The notes: generated from the letters alone by a model not told the origin. A stretch of DNA of 46,575 bases from Jiangella rhizosphaerae (GCF_003579925.1 NZ_QUAL01000143.1:1-46575), one strand, 5' to 3'. Shown: positions 31,475-40,577, counted from the stretch's first letter. Numbers and translations are program-made.

Positions 31475-32299
31475 TCAGGTGCCCGTCTGTTCCGTCAGGG
31501 TCCCGGTGAGCATCCCCGTGGCGGCGTAGGCGATGCAGACCACCTCACGGTCCTGCGGCCAGCCCACCTCCTGCGGGTACAGGAAGAAGATGCCGACGTT
31601 GCGGTCGTCGTACGCGCTGGCGGAGTACGACAGCAGTGCGGCGTCGCAGCGCTCCCCGGCGAGCGCGGAGATCGCCTCCTCCCCGGGGTAGTCGCCGTCC
31701 TCCAGGTCGAAGGTCGCGTACACCTCGCCCTCGTGCGGCTCGTCGCACGGCACGGCCGGCAACATGCTGATCGCCGTCTCGTCCTCGGTCTCGCGCAGGC
31801 CGTTGAGGCAGTCGCCGACCTCGACGTCGAAGGTCGAGACCGTTCCGCCCTCGGTGATCTCGCCGGCCTCGTTGCGTTCCGGCTCGCTCATCACCGCCCA
31901 GACCCCCAGGCCGACGAAGAGGACGATCCACAGGCCGGCGGCGACGAGGCCGCCGATCGCCAGGCCGCGCCCCTTCTGGCCGGTCTTCGCCGTCTGGACC
32001 AGGGCGATGATGCCGAAGACGATCGCCAGCGGGATGACGACGACGATGCCGAGCACGAGTGCCGCTATCGCGAAGCCGTTGGTGCCCGGCTTGCGCGGCG
32101 GCTCGCCGGGCCAGGGGTTCGGGCCGTACGGCGAGTACGGCCCGTACTGCGGGTACGCCGGAGGCGCGGTGCCGCCGTGCGGATACGGCGTGCCGCCCTG
32201 CGGGTACGGCGTGCCGCCGCCGGCCTGGTGCGGCGGCGTGCCCGGCGCGGGCTGGGCGTACGGGTTGGGCGGGGGCGGCGGAGCGCCGGCGTCGGACAT
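31475..32299 (-). CDS. DUF4190 / septum-formation-type membrane protein
   Basis: 274 residues. The N-terminal 75 residues are a Pro/Gly/Tyr-rich low-complexity repeat ('GGGTPYPQGGTPYPHGGT'). Two membrane helices follow ('GFAIAALVLGIVVVIPLAIVFGIIALVQ' and 'AIGGLVAAGLWIVLFVGLGVWAV'), the DUF4190 unit, then an extracytoplasmic domain with 'EVGDCLNGLRE' and 'AVPCDEPHEGEVYA' carrying Cys pairs, as in actinobacterial 'septum formation' proteins. The role is unclear; the name comes from the family. It is just upstream of the siderophore operon on the same strand but separated by the iron box. Confidence 0.88.
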   Translation of the reverse strand: MSDAGAPPPPPNPYAQPAPGTPPHQAGGGTPYPQGGTPYPHGGTAPPAYPQYGPYSPYGPNPWPGEPPRKPGTNGFAIAALVLGIVVVIPLAIVFGIIALVQTAKTGQKGRGLAIGGLVAAGLWIVLFVGLGVWAVMSEPERNEAGEITEGGTVSTFDVEVGDCLNGLRETEDETAISMLPAVPCDEPHEGEVYATFDLEDGDYPGEEAISALAGERCDAALLSYSASAYDDRNVGIFFLYPQEVGWPQDREVVCIAYAATGMLTGTLTEQTGT

Positions 32300-32472
32300 G
32301 AGCGGAAGTTACCGCATGGGGCGGACGCGAGCTCCTCTGGCGCGGCGGACGCAACGTGACATGCCATACCTCTCGTGCGAAACGTAACGAAGCGATAACC
32401 TCGGCGCGGGCCGGCCGATCTTGACTGGGTCGTGCCCTTGCCCCCTGCCGTTCTGCGGAGAGGAACGCGTTC

Positions 32473-33843
32473 ATGAGGCGTACTGATCACTCCCGTTCGA
32501 GTCGCCGCACCGTCGTGCTGGCCGCGGCCGCCGTCCTGGCGGTCCCGGCGGTCGCCGTCCCGGCGGCCGTGGGCGCGGCGTCGCCGTCGTCCACGGCCGC
32601 GGAGGCCGCCGGGCTGCCCAGCGGCAACACCGCGTACCGGACGCTGGCCGACTACGAGGCCGACCTGGCTGAGCTGGTCGCCGACCACCCCGACCTGGTC
32701 AAGCCGATCACGCTGCCCTACCCGACGACGTCCGGGCGCACCGTCCGCGGCGTCGAGATCAGTACGAACGTCGACGCCGCCGACGGCAAGCCGGTCTTCG
32801 TCGACGTCGGCATGCACCACGGCAACGAGTTCCCCAGCGGCGAGCTGACCATGGAGTTCGCCATCGACCTGGTCGAGAGCGCCGCGGCCGGCGACCCGTA
32901 CGTCACCGGACTGCTCGACCGCGCCCGGGTCGTCGTCGTGCCGGTCGTCAACGTCGACGGCTTCGTCCGGGGCCGCCGGCAGACCGATACCAACACCGAC
33001 ATGAACCGCAACTACGGCATGGGCTGGCTGCCCATCCCGACCGGCGGCGTGGCGCCGTGGTCGGAGCCGGAGACGCGGAACATGGAATGGCTGCTGTCGA
33101 CCCGCCAGGCGGTCGTGTTCAACACCCAGCACACGTGCATCCAGGTGGTGCTGTACCCGCCGCTGCAGCTCGAGGCCGGCCCCGCGCAGGACGTCGACCG
33201 CCTGCACGCCCTGGCGTCGCGGGTCGCGTCCATCTACGGCCCCGGCTACGACGCGCTGCCGTCGGCCGAGGACTACGAGACCACCGGCGAGGCCATCGAC
33301 TGGGCGTACTACGCGACCCGCGGGCTCGCGCTGACCACGGAGACCTGCCCCGACGCCGGCGTCGAGCGCACCTACCAGACCCAGGTCCTCGACGTGTACG
33401 ACGAGCACCGCGAGGCCATGTTCACGATGCTCGAGACGGCCGCCGACCCGGCCCAGTACGCCGTCATCGAGGGCAAGGGGCCGAAGGGCGCCGTCCTGCG
33501 CATCACCAAGGCGTTCGACATGTACACCAGCCCCTACCCGCAGCCCGACGGCAGCACGCGGCCGTCGTCGTTCACCACCACGCTCACGTCCGACCTCGAC
33601 ATCGAGAGCCGGAACGGCAAGTTCGAGTGGGCGGTGAACCCGTCGTACCGGCCGATCCCGGCGTACCAGGAGGACGGCATCCACGGGTTCCAGACCGGGT
33701 TCTACGAGGAGCCGTGGATCCTCACCTGCGAGCGCCCCGACGGCACCGTCCTGCAGACCGTCCCCGTGAACGTCGACCTCGGCGAGACGGTGACCGTCGA
33801 CCTCAAGGAATGCCGCCGCGACTTCCACCGGTCGCGGCCGTGA
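32473..33843 (+). CDS. Secreted M14 zinc carboxypeptidase
   Basis: 456 residues, ATG 32473 after GGAGAGGAA. A signal peptide fits residues 1-36 (basic start, then 'TVVLAAAAVLAVPAVAVPAAVGAAS'). M14 motifs: HxxE in 'MHHGNEFPSGE' (His116, Glu119), 'DMNRNYG' (substrate Arg), the third zinc His in 'FNTQHTC', and the catalytic Glu in 'ALTTETCPD'. It should remove C-terminal residues from peptides or cell-wall stems outside the cell. The C-terminal 120 residues form a likely beta domain of unknown role. Confidence 0.93.
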   Translation: MRRTDHSRSSRRTVVLAAAAVLAVPAVAVPAAVGAASPSSTAAEAAGLPSGNTAYRTLADYEADLAELVADHPDLVKPITLPYPTTSGRTVRGVEISTNVDAADGKPVFVDVGMHHGNEFPSGELTMEFAIDLVESAAAGDPYVTGLLDRARVVVVPVVNVDGFVRGRRQTDTNTDMNRNYGMGWLPIPTGGVAPWSEPETRNMEWLLSTRQAVVFNTQHTCIQVVLYPPLQLEAGPAQDVDRLHALASRVASIYGPGYDALPSAEDYETTGEAIDWAYYATRGLALTTETCPDAGVERTYQTQVLDVYDEHREAMFTMLETAADPAQYAVIEGKGPKGAVLRITKAFDMYTSPYPQPDGSTRPSSFTTTLTSDLDIESRNGKFEWAVNPSYRPIPAYQEDGIHGFQTGFYEEPWILTCERPDGTVLQTVPVNVDLGETVTVDLKECRRDFHRSRP

Positions 33844-33904
33844 CGCCGTAGGTCAGCAGGTTTCGACCCTCCGTGGTCATGGGCCGGCGTGCGACGGTCG
33901 GCCC

Positions 33905-34798
33905 ATGACCACGTTTCCCGTCGTGTTCGAGAGCAGCGGCGCGCTCCTGGCCGGCCGCGTGCACCGTGCCGGTGACGACCTGCTGGAGCGGCAGCCCGCC
34001 GTGCTGGTCACCGGTTCCTGGCTGACCGTCAAGGAGCAGATGGCCGACCGCTACGCCGCCGAGCTGGCCGCCCGCGGCTACACCGCCGTCACGTTCGACT
34101 TCACCGGCTGGGGTGAGAGCGGCGGCGAGCCCCGTCAGTTCGAGCTGCCCAGCCGCAAGATCGCCGACATCGTCGCCGCGGCCCGGTTCGTGTCGTCGCT
34201 CTCGTTCGTCCGCCCCGGCGGCCTCGGCTACGTCGGCGTGTGCGCGAGCGCCCAGTACGCGCTGGCGGCCATCGCGGCCGGCGCGCCGATCGCCTCCTTC
34301 GCCGGGATCGCCGGCTGGTTCCACGACACCGAGTCGGTCGCCCCCTTCTACGGCGGGCTCGACGGGGTCCGCGACCGGCTGGGCCGGGCGGCGGCGGCCC
34401 TGGCGGCGTTCCACCGGGACCGAACGGTCGTCACGGTGCCGGCGTACGAGGCCGGCAACGACCGCGCCGGGATGTTCCTCGAGCTGGACTACTACGCGAA
34501 CCCGGCGCGCGGCGCGGTGCCGTCGTGGCGCAACGAGATGGCCGAGGCGAGCTGGCTGCCCTGGCTGACGTTCGACGGGCTGTCCGCGGCCGGGGCGGTG
34601 TCGGTGCCGGCGCTGTTCGTCCACTCCGACGGGTGCGTCTTCCCCTCGCACATCGAACGGCTGCGGTCGCGGCTGCGCGGGCCGGTCGAGGTCGTGTGGG
34701 GCGAGGGCACGCAGATCGACTTCTACGACCAGCCGGCCCAGGTCTCCTTCGCCGTCGAGGCGCTGGACGCGCACTTCGCCGCGACGCTGCAGGCGTGA
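33905..34798 (+). CDS. Alpha/beta hydrolase with GxCxS elbow (YcjY-like)
   Basis: 297 residues, ATG 33905. The nucleophile elbow is 'YVGVCASAQYA' with Cys113 at the usual serine place; the acid is probably in 'LFVHSDGCVFPSH'. The region where a catalytic His is expected reads 'EGTQIDFYDQPAQV', with no His. YcjY-like members often have an ICAS/VCAS elbow, so the Cys is a family trait, but activity is uncertain. No signal peptide. Substrate unknown. It stands alone, 61 bp after the carboxypeptidase gene. Confidence 0.85.
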   Translation: MTTFPVVFESSGALLAGRVHRAGDDLLERQPAVLVTGSWLTVKEQMADRYAAELAARGYTAVTFDFTGWGESGGEPRQFELPSRKIADIVAAARFVSSLSFVRPGGLGYVGVCASAQYALAAIAAGAPIASFAGIAGWFHDTESVAPFYGGLDGVRDRLGRAAAALAAFHRDRTVVTVPAYEAGNDRAGMFLELDYYANPARGAVPSWRNEMAEASWLPWLTFDGLSAAGAVSVPALFVHSDGCVFPSHIERLRSRLRGPVEVVWGEGTQIDFYDQPAQVSFAVEALDAHFAATLQA

Positions 34799-34821
34799 CG
34801 CCGGCGTGATGCCGGCCGGGC

Positions 34822-34869
34822 ATGGGTGAGGGATCGGTGTCGCCCCGGCTACCTCGATCCCGCACCCAT
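34822..34869. repeat. Palindromic intergenic repeat, family P1, copy 2
   Basis: ATGGGTGAGGGATC (34822-34835) and GATCCCGCACCCAT (34856-34869) pair with one mismatch. The whole unit matches the reverse complement of 2743-2804, including the spacer GGTGTCG-CC-GGCTACC. It lies between convergent genes. Confidence 0.8.
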
Positions 34870-34922
34870 CCGCGCGCTGAGTCGGCCGCGGGCGTCCGGG
34901 GCTGCCGCCGGCGCGCGGGTGG

Positions 34923-35495
34923 TCACCCGTCGGTGTCACGGTCGCCGGAGCCGCGGCCGGCGTAGTAGCGGCGGGCCTTGTCGCGGCTGCCGCAGGTGGC
35001 CATGCTGCACCATCGGCGCCGCCCGTTCTTGCTGGTGTCGAGGAACAGCCAGTGGCACGACGGGCAGTCGCCGAGGCGGTGCAGCGGGCCCTGGGTGAGC
35101 AGCCCGACCGCCGACGCGGCGACCTCCCAGAGCAGCACCCGCAGCGTCTGCGGCCGCGTCCAGGAGAGCCGGAACGTCTCGCCGTCGTCGACGAACCGGG
35201 CGTGCCCGATCCCTTCGGTGTACGTCGCGTGGACGATCTCCAGGTCGTCGGGCGAGGGACGCTCGCCGTGCGCCAGCGGCTGGAACACCCGGAAGACGGT
35301 CTCGCGCAGATCGCGGGCGATCGGCAGGGTGAACCGCAGGCTCGGATCGTCGTCGACGGGGTGCCCGGCGGCGCGCGCCCAGACCACCGCCTCGTCCGGC
35401 GTCGCCAGCCAGTCGCGCCGGGCGACCGGCCGGGCGTTCACCGTGTTGGCGAAGTCGAGGCAGAGCGCGTTGCCGACCAGTTCGACGTCGGTCAT
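34923..35495 (-). CDS. CGNR zinc-finger / ABATE-domain regulator
   Basis: 190 residues, ATG 35495. The N-terminal part is the ABATE domain ('LCLDFANTVNARPVARRDWLATPDE'), and the C-terminal zinc finger is 'CPSCHWLFLDTSKNGRRRWCSMATCGSRDKARRYY', matching the CGNR family (here CGSR). These are thought to be stress-related transcription factors. It is divergent from an MFS gene; an inverted repeat TCTCACC...GGTGAGA (35509-35515/35534-35540) in the 99-bp gap is a possible operator. Repression of the transporter is a reasonable guess. Confidence 0.93.
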   Translation of the reverse strand: MTDVELVGNALCLDFANTVNARPVARRDWLATPDEAVVWARAAGHPVDDDPSLRFTLPIARDLRETVFRVFQPLAHGERPSPDDLEIVHATYTEGIGHARFVDDGETFRLSWTRPQTLRVLLWEVAASAVGLLTQGPLHRLGDCPSCHWLFLDTSKNGRRRWCSMATCGSRDKARRYYAGRGSGDRDTDG

Positions 35496-35508
35496 ACCGC
35501 CGAGAATA

Positions 35509-35540
35509 TCTCACCATTCATCAGGCGTTGACAGGTGAGA
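35509..35540. promoter_or_regulatory. Inverted repeat between CGNR regulator and MFS gene
   Basis: TCTCACC (35509-35515) and GGTGAGA (35534-35540) are perfect arms with an 18-nt gap. TTGACA (35528-35533) touches the right arm and could be a -35 box, though no good -10 follows. Role as operator is inferred. Confidence 0.5.
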
Positions 35541-35594
35541 CGCTTCTGTGCCAGAACTACAACCAGTGAAACGCCGATGAAGGGTGAGAATCCG

Positions 35595-36863
35595 ATGCGC
35601 GTGCTGCCGGTGTCGCTGGGCCGGTCGTTCAACGGGTTGTGGTTCGGCACCGGGGCGGCCAACCTCGGCGACGGCATGGCGCTGTTCGTCCTGCCGCTGC
35701 TGGCCATCGCCGTCGACGCGTCGGCGGGTGGCGTCGCGGCGGTGACGGCGGCGCTCACCCTGGCGTGGCCGGTGTTCGGGCTGCACGCCGGCTGGATCGT
35801 CGACCGCCTCGACCGGCGGGCGCTGCTGAGCACTGTCAACGCGGTCCGCGGGGTCGTGCTGGGCGGGGTCACGGCCGCCTTCCTGACCGATGTGCTGTCG
35901 CTGCCGCTGATCCTCGTCGCGGCGGTGCTGCTCGGCATCGCCGAGACGCTGGTCGACACCGCCCTCACCTCGACCATCCCGCTGGTCGTCGAGCCGGCCG
36001 GCCGCAGCCGGGCCAACGCGCGCATCGAGGCGACCATCAACGTGGCGAACCAGCTGGCCGGCCCGCCGCTGGCCGGCCTGCTCGCCGGTGCGACGCTCGC
36101 CCTGGCGACCGGCGCCAGCGCGGCGCTCTACGTCCTCGCGGTCGGCGGGGTGCTGATGATGACGCTGCGCCGGCCCGCTGCGGCCGCCGCCGATGCGCCC
36201 CCGGCCGGCCGCCGCCGGGGCGAGCTGGTCGCCGGGTTCCGGTTCCTCTGGCGCCAGCCGGTCGTGCGGACGCTCACGCTGTTCACGGCCGCGATGAACG
36301 TCGTCTGGGCGGTGGCGACCGCGCTGCTCGTCGTGTACGTCGTCGAGCCGGGGCCGCTGGGGCTGACGGCCGCGCAGTACGGGCTGCTGCTGACCGCGAT
36401 GGCGATCGGCGGGCTCATCGCGTCCGTGCTGGTCGAGCCGCTGCGCCGGTGGGTCGGCACGACGCGGCTCATGGTTGCCGACGCGGTCGGGACGGTGCTG
36501 TTCGTGGCGCCGGTGGCCCTCGACGCCGGGATCTGGGCGGTCGCCGCCGGCGCCGTCGTCGCGGGGGCCGGTTCGAGCATCTGGCGCATCCTCGCCGGGA
36601 CCATCCGGCAGAACCTGTCGCCGCCGGAGCTGCTCGGCCGCATCTACTCCGCCTCGCGGATGATCAGCTGGGGCGTCATCCCGGCCAGCGCGGGTCTGGC
36701 CGGCCTCGTCGCCGAGCTGTGGGGGCTGCGGACGGCGTTCGTGGCGGCGACAGTGCTCGCGGTCGTGGTGCTGGCGGCGTTCGTGCCGTTCGCGCTGCGC
36801 ACCGACCTGGCCGCCGCCGTTCGCGGCCCCGTCGACGAGGACACCGCCCCCGTCCCAGGCTGA
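35595..36863 (+). CDS. MFS transporter, drug-efflux type
   Basis: I choose ATG 35595 because GAAGGGTGAG lies 7 nt upstream; 422 residues. Twelve hydrophobic segments are visible; 'HAGWIVDRLDRRALL' is the loop-2/3 motif of the enterobactin-exporter/MFS_3-like (EntS) branch. The substrate is unknown; export of a drug or siderophore is possible, but it is 4 kb from the siderophore operon with no shared regulation seen. It is divergent from the CGNR regulator gene. Confidence 0.93.
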   Translation: MRVLPVSLGRSFNGLWFGTGAANLGDGMALFVLPLLAIAVDASAGGVAAVTAALTLAWPVFGLHAGWIVDRLDRRALLSTVNAVRGVVLGGVTAAFLTDVLSLPLILVAAVLLGIAETLVDTALTSTIPLVVEPAGRSRANARIEATINVANQLAGPPLAGLLAGATLALATGASAALYVLAVGGVLMMTLRRPAAAAADAPPAGRRRGELVAGFRFLWRQPVVRTLTLFTAAMNVVWAVATALLVVYVVEPGPLGLTAAQYGLLLTAMAIGGLIASVLVEPLRRWVGTTRLMVADAVGTVLFVAPVALDAGIWAVAAGAVVAGAGSSIWRILAGTIRQNLSPPELLGRIYSASRMISWGVIPASAGLAGLVAELWGLRTAFVAATVLAVVVLAAFVPFALRTDLAAAVRGPVDEDTAPVPG

Positions 36864-36889
36864 GTACGCCCGCCGCCACCAACCTCACT

Positions 36890-36961
36890 GTTGATCTTGG
36901 AGTTGTTCGGGTATCTACCGGACATTTCACGCGGCAATTGCCGAACAACTCCACGATCAAC
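36890..36961. repeat. 72-nt palindromic repeat, family P4, copy 1
   Basis: Left arm begins GTTGATCTTGGAGTTGTTCG at 36890 and right arm is its complement with one mismatch, ending at 36961. The centre in reverse complement (GTGAAATGTCCGGTAGAT) matches copies 2 and 3, so this copy lies in the opposite orientation. It follows the MFS gene. Confidence 0.88.
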
Positions 36962-37025
36962 GGGGACCGGCGTCGTCGCGTCGGGAGCGGCGCGGCTGTC
37001 GGTCCGGCGTGCAAGCATGGCCCCC

Positions 37026-37727
37026 ATGGGTGACGACACCACGCGGCGGCCGCTGCGTCGGCCGGAGGCATCGGCCGCCGTCGAGCATCTCGGCTGGCGC
37101 TACCTCCTGGCGCGGTTCCACGCCGGCGTCGCGGTGGAGTCGCCGGCCGAGGCTGCCGACGTGACGGCGGCGGCGGTGCGCGCGGCCGGTCCGGCCGACG
37201 CTCACCTGCGCGCCGACCTGCGTCCGGGACGGGTGCTGCTGAGCCTGCAGGACCCCGCGCTGGCCGACGTCACCAGCGAGGACGTCGAGGCCGCGGCCCG
37301 CATCACGACGGCGCTGCGCGCGACCGGCCACACCACCGATCCTGCCGTCGGGACGCCGCAGCCGCGGGCCGAGCAGTCGCTCGAGATCGCCATCGACGCG
37401 CTCGACATCCCGGCGGTGCGCCCGTTCTGGAAGGCCGTCCTCGCCTACACCGACGAGCCCGGCCACGACGGCCCGGCCGACGCGCTGATCGACCCGCTCG
37501 GGCAGGGGCCGGCGGTCTGGTTCCAGCAGATGGACGCGCCGCGGCCGCAGCGCAACCGCATCCATCTCGACATCAGCGTCCCGCACGACGAAGCGCGCCG
37601 GCGGCTGTCGGCCGCGCTCGACGCCGGCGGGCGGCTGGTGAACGACGGGCGGGCGCCGGCGTTCTGGGTGCTCGCCGACGCCGAGGGCAACGAGATCTGC
37701 ATCTGCACGTGGCAGGGGCGGGACTGA
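37026..37727 (+). CDS. Pterin carbinolamine dehydratase-like / VOC domain fusion
   Basis: ATG 37026 (or 37017); 233 residues. Residues ~15-105 ('LGWRYLLARFHAGVAVESPAEAADVTAAAVRAA', 'LADVTSEDVEAAARITTALR') resemble 4a-hydroxytetrahydrobiopterin dehydratase, though the classic His-His pair is not evident. The C-terminal half ('QSLEIAIDALDIPAVRPFWKAVLAYTDEPGHD', 'NRIHLDISVPHDEARRRLSAAL', 'ADAEGNEICIC') is a glyoxalase/VOC domain. Such fusions occur in actinobacteria; the reaction is unknown. The arginase-like gene follows after 4 bp. Confidence 0.85.
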   Translation: MGDDTTRRPLRRPEASAAVEHLGWRYLLARFHAGVAVESPAEAADVTAAAVRAAGPADAHLRADLRPGRVLLSLQDPALADVTSEDVEAAARITTALRATGHTTDPAVGTPQPRAEQSLEIAIDALDIPAVRPFWKAVLAYTDEPGHDGPADALIDPLGQGPAVWFQQMDAPRPQRNRIHLDISVPHDEARRRLSAALDAGGRLVNDGRAPAFWVLADAEGNEICICTWQGRD

Positions 37728-37731
37728 CGCC

Positions 37732-38643
37732 ATGACGACGCTCGGGCTGCTCGGCGTGCCGTCCAGCGCGGCCGCGCACTGGCCCGGTCAGGAGCGGGCG
37801 CCGGCCGCGCTCCGGTCGGCCGGGTTGGTCGAGCTGCTGCGGGCGACCGGCCGCGACATCGCCGACCACGGCGACCGCCCGGTTCGACGCTGGGCCGCGT
37901 CGCCCGCCGGAACGCTCGACGCCCGGCCGAACAACCTCGACGCCGTGCTCGACGTGCTCGGCGACACCCGCGACGCCGTCGCCGGCATCCTGGCCGCCGG
38001 CGAGCTGCCGTTCGTCGTCGGCGGCGAGTGCACCCTCACCATCGCCGTGATCAGCGCGTTCGCGGCCGCCGGCCAGGACGTCGGCCTCATGTACGTCGAC
38101 GGCGGGCAGGACCTCATGACGCCGGCCGACCACCCGTACGAGCCGATCGCCGACGGCATGGGCGTCGCGCACCTGCTCGACATCCCCGGCACCGCGCCTG
38201 CCCTGAGCGGCTTCGGGCCGCGCCGCCCGCTGCTCACCGCCGATCACGTCTGTTTCTTCGGCTACGCCGACGACGAGGAGGACGTGCACGGACGGGTGCC
38301 CAGCTGGCGGTTCCCGGTCGCCGCTGTCGCGCCCGACCCGCCCGCGGCCGCCCGGCTCGCCCTGTCCGCCGTCACGTCCGTCGCCGACCGGTTCGTCGTC
38401 CACCTCGACGTCGACGTCGTGAACTTCCTCGACCTGCCGGCCGCCGACGTGCCGCAGTATCGCGGGCTCACGCTCGACCAGGTCGTGCGCGCGGTGAGCG
38501 TGATGACCCAGCACCCCGGCTTCGCCGGCCTCGTGCTCACCGAGTTCAACCCCGACCACGGCGAGCCCGACGGCTCCACCGCGCGCCGCCTCGCCGAAGC
38601 CGTCGCCACTGTGCTGGCACGACACGAGACACTGGGTCCGTGA
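37732..38643 (+). CDS. Arginase/ureohydrolase-fold protein with altered metal site
   Basis: 303 residues. Fold motifs are present but changed: GGDHS reads 'GGECTLT', DAHxD reads 'DGGQD' and the last motif reads 'HLDVDVVNF', so two histidine ligands are replaced by Cys and Gly while three Asp remain. A true binuclear manganese centre is doubtful. Related family members with GGDC-type sites exist. The gene ends in GTGA overlapping the PHP gene, so it is in an operon with it. Confidence 0.85.
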   Translation: MTTLGLLGVPSSAAAHWPGQERAPAALRSAGLVELLRATGRDIADHGDRPVRRWAASPAGTLDARPNNLDAVLDVLGDTRDAVAGILAAGELPFVVGGECTLTIAVISAFAAAGQDVGLMYVDGGQDLMTPADHPYEPIADGMGVAHLLDIPGTAPALSGFGPRRPLLTADHVCFFGYADDEEDVHGRVPSWRFPVAAVAPDPPAAARLALSAVTSVADRFVVHLDVDVVNFLDLPAADVPQYRGLTLDQVVRAVSVMTQHPGFAGLVLTEFNPDHGEPDGSTARRLAEAVATVLARHETLGP

Positions 38644-39671
38644 CAGCCGATCCGACGCCGGGCGACCTGATGCGGCGCATCGCGTTCCTGCTCGAGCGCG
38701 CCCGCGAGCCCACGTACCGCGTGCGCGCGTTCCGGACCGCCGCGAAGACCGTCGACGACGTCGGGCTGGCCGAGCTGGTCGAGCGGGTCGAGGCCGGCAC
38801 GCTGACCGAGCTGCCCGGCATCGGCAAGGTGACCGCCACCGTCATCACCGAGGCGCTGGCCGGTGAGGTCCCGGTGTACCTGCGCCGCCTCGAGGCGACG
38901 GGCGGGCGGCCGGTCGCCGAGGGCGGCGCGGAGATCCGGGCCGCGCTGCGCGGCGACCTGCACATGCACTCCGACTGGTCCGACGGCGGCAGCCCGATCC
39001 CCGAGATGGTCCAGGCCGCCGCCGAGCTCGGCCACGAGTACGTCGCGCTGACCGACCACTCGCCCCGCCTCACCGTCGCCAACGGGCTGTCGCCGGAGCG
39101 GTTGCGCCAGCAGCTCGACATCGTCGCCGAGCTCAACGAGAAGGACCCCGGCATCCGGATCCTCACCGGCATCGAGGTCGACATCAACGAGGACGGCTCG
39201 CTCGACCAGACCGACGAGCTGCTCGGCCGGCTCGACGTCGTCGTGGCGAGCGTGCACTCGAAGCTGCGCATGGCGTCCGACGAGATGACCGAGCGCATGG
39301 TCACCGCCATCGCCAACCCGCACGTCGACGTCCTCGGGCACTGCACCGGCCGGCTGATCACCGGCGGGCGCGGCACCCGGCCGGAGTCGACGTTCGATCC
39401 CGAGATCGTCTTCGCCGCGTGCGAGCGGTTCGGCGTCGCCGTCGAGATCAACTCGCGGCCCGAGCGGCTCGACCCGCCCAAGCGGCTGCTGCGGCTGGCC
39501 GTCGAGGCCGGCTGCTCGTTCGCGCTCGACACCGACGCGCACGCGCCCGGCCAGCTGGACTGGCAGCCCTACGGGTGCGAGCGGGCGGCGGCCTGCGGGG
39601 TGCCGGTGGAGAAGATCGTCAACACCTGGCCGGTCGACGACCTGCTGGCCTGGACCCGTCGCGGCTCCTAG
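38640..39671 (+). CDS. PHP-domain phosphoesterase with HhH (Pol X C-terminal-like)
   Basis: GTG 38640; 343 residues. Residues 1-90 form a helix-hairpin-helix domain ('LTELPGIGKVTATVITEAL'), and the PHP domain starts at 'GDLHMHSDWSDG' (His108, His110), with 'ALTDHSPR', 'GIEVDINEDGSLD', 'VASVHSKL', 'HVDVLGHCTGR' and 'DTDAHAPG' ligands. This is the C-terminal part of bacterial DNA polymerase X without the polymerase domain, as found in many actinobacteria. Likely a DNA-repair 3'-phosphoesterase or nuclease. Confidence 0.9.
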   Translation: MTADPTPGDLMRRIAFLLERAREPTYRVRAFRTAAKTVDDVGLAELVERVEAGTLTELPGIGKVTATVITEALAGEVPVYLRRLEATGGRPVAEGGAEIRAALRGDLHMHSDWSDGGSPIPEMVQAAAELGHEYVALTDHSPRLTVANGLSPERLRQQLDIVAELNEKDPGIRILTGIEVDINEDGSLDQTDELLGRLDVVVASVHSKLRMASDEMTERMVTAIANPHVDVLGHCTGRLITGGRGTRPESTFDPEIVFAACERFGVAVEINSRPERLDPPKRLLRLAVEAGCSFALDTDAHAPGQLDWQPYGCERAAACGVPVEKIVNTWPVDDLLAWTRRGS

Positions 39672-39677
39672 GGCACC

Positions 39678-40445
39678 ATGCCGCACATGCCGCGTCCCGC
39701 CGTCGCCGTCCTGCTGCTCGCGCTCGCCCTGACCGGCTGCGCGGGCGGCGACTCCGCCGGCGGCGACGGCTCGCCCTCCGCCGCGCCGGTGTCGACGACG
39801 CCAACCGGGCCGTTTCGGGAGATCGAGTTCACCGGCGGCGACGACCAGCCGCGGCAGGGCCGGTTGTTCGGCCCCGACGACGCCCCGGTCGGCGTCGTCC
39901 TGTCGCACATGGGCAGCAACGGCGACAGCCAGGACGACTGGATGGCGACGGCGGAGGCGCTCGCCGAGCGCGGCCACCGGGTGGTGACGTACCAACGGCT
40001 GCGGCCCCGGTTCCAGGTCTGGCAGGACGTCGTCGGCGCTGTGCGGTACCTGCGCGACCACGGCGCCGAACGAGTCGTCGTCGCCGGAGCCAGCCTGGGC
40101 GCCATGGCGTCGCTGCACGTCGCGCTGGAGCCGTCGCCGCCGACGGACGCGGTCGTGTGGGTCGCCGGCGTGCTCGACTCGGACGGCATGGACTTCGAGC
40201 AGGCCACGGTCGCCGGGCTGAGCTGTCCGGCGCTGCTGATCACCGGCGACGGCGACAGCTACGGCGCCACCGAGGACACCCGGCAACTGCACGCCTGGTT
40301 GCCCGGGAGCGAGCTCCTCGTCCTGCCGACGCCGCGGCACGGCACCGACATCCTCGCCGACGGCGGCGCCCCGGCCGAGCAGCTCCAGACCGCGATCCTC
40401 GACTTCGTCGACGCGGTCGCGACAGGCCCCGCGTCCCCGTGTTGA
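39678..40445 (+). CDS. Lipoprotein alpha/beta hydrolase
   Basis: 255 residues from ATG 39678 (an alternative ATG is at 39687). The signal ends in a lipobox 'LALTGCAGG', so it should be anchored outside the membrane. The hydrolase core has 'VLSHMGSNG', the elbow 'VVAGASLGAMASLHVA' (GxSxG), 'LLITGDGDSYG' (acid) and 'PRHGTDIL' (His). Dienelactone-hydrolase-like; substrate unknown. Its stop codon TGA (40443-40445) is part of a 72-nt palindromic repeat. Confidence 0.9.
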   Translation: MPHMPRPAVAVLLLALALTGCAGGDSAGGDGSPSAAPVSTTPTGPFREIEFTGGDDQPRQGRLFGPDDAPVGVVLSHMGSNGDSQDDWMATAEALAERGHRVVTYQRLRPRFQVWQDVVGAVRYLRDHGAERVVVAGASLGAMASLHVALEPSPPTDAVVWVAGVLDSDGMDFEQATVAGLSCPALLITGDGDSYGATEDTRQLHAWLPGSELLVLPTPRHGTDILADGGAPAEQLQTAILDFVDAVATGPASPC

Positions 40446-40512
40446 TCTTGGAGTTGTTCGGCAATCGTGGGGTGAAATGTCCGATAGATGGCCGAACAAC
40501 TCCAAGATCAAC
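40441..40512. repeat. 72-nt palindromic repeat, family P4, copy 2
   Basis: Perfect 22-bp arms, beginning GTTGATCTTGGAGTTGTTCG at 40441. The centre GTGAAATGTCCGATAGAT matches the other copies. The first bases provide the stop codon of the preceding hydrolase gene. Confidence 0.9.
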
Positions 40513-40577
40513 ATCGGGTGCGGGGGCGTCGGTGGGCGTTTGCCGCGCCGGCCGCCCGTTGGCCACCTCCGGCTCCG

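Noticed and set aside
32300-32472. c-di-AMP riboswitch before the secreted carboxypeptidase
   Set aside because: The leader is short and I could not find the conserved riboswitch core.
35535-35594. Longer start for the MFS gene at 35535
   Set aside because: The extra residues are polar and precede a good GAAGGGTGAG site; the start at 35595 fits better.
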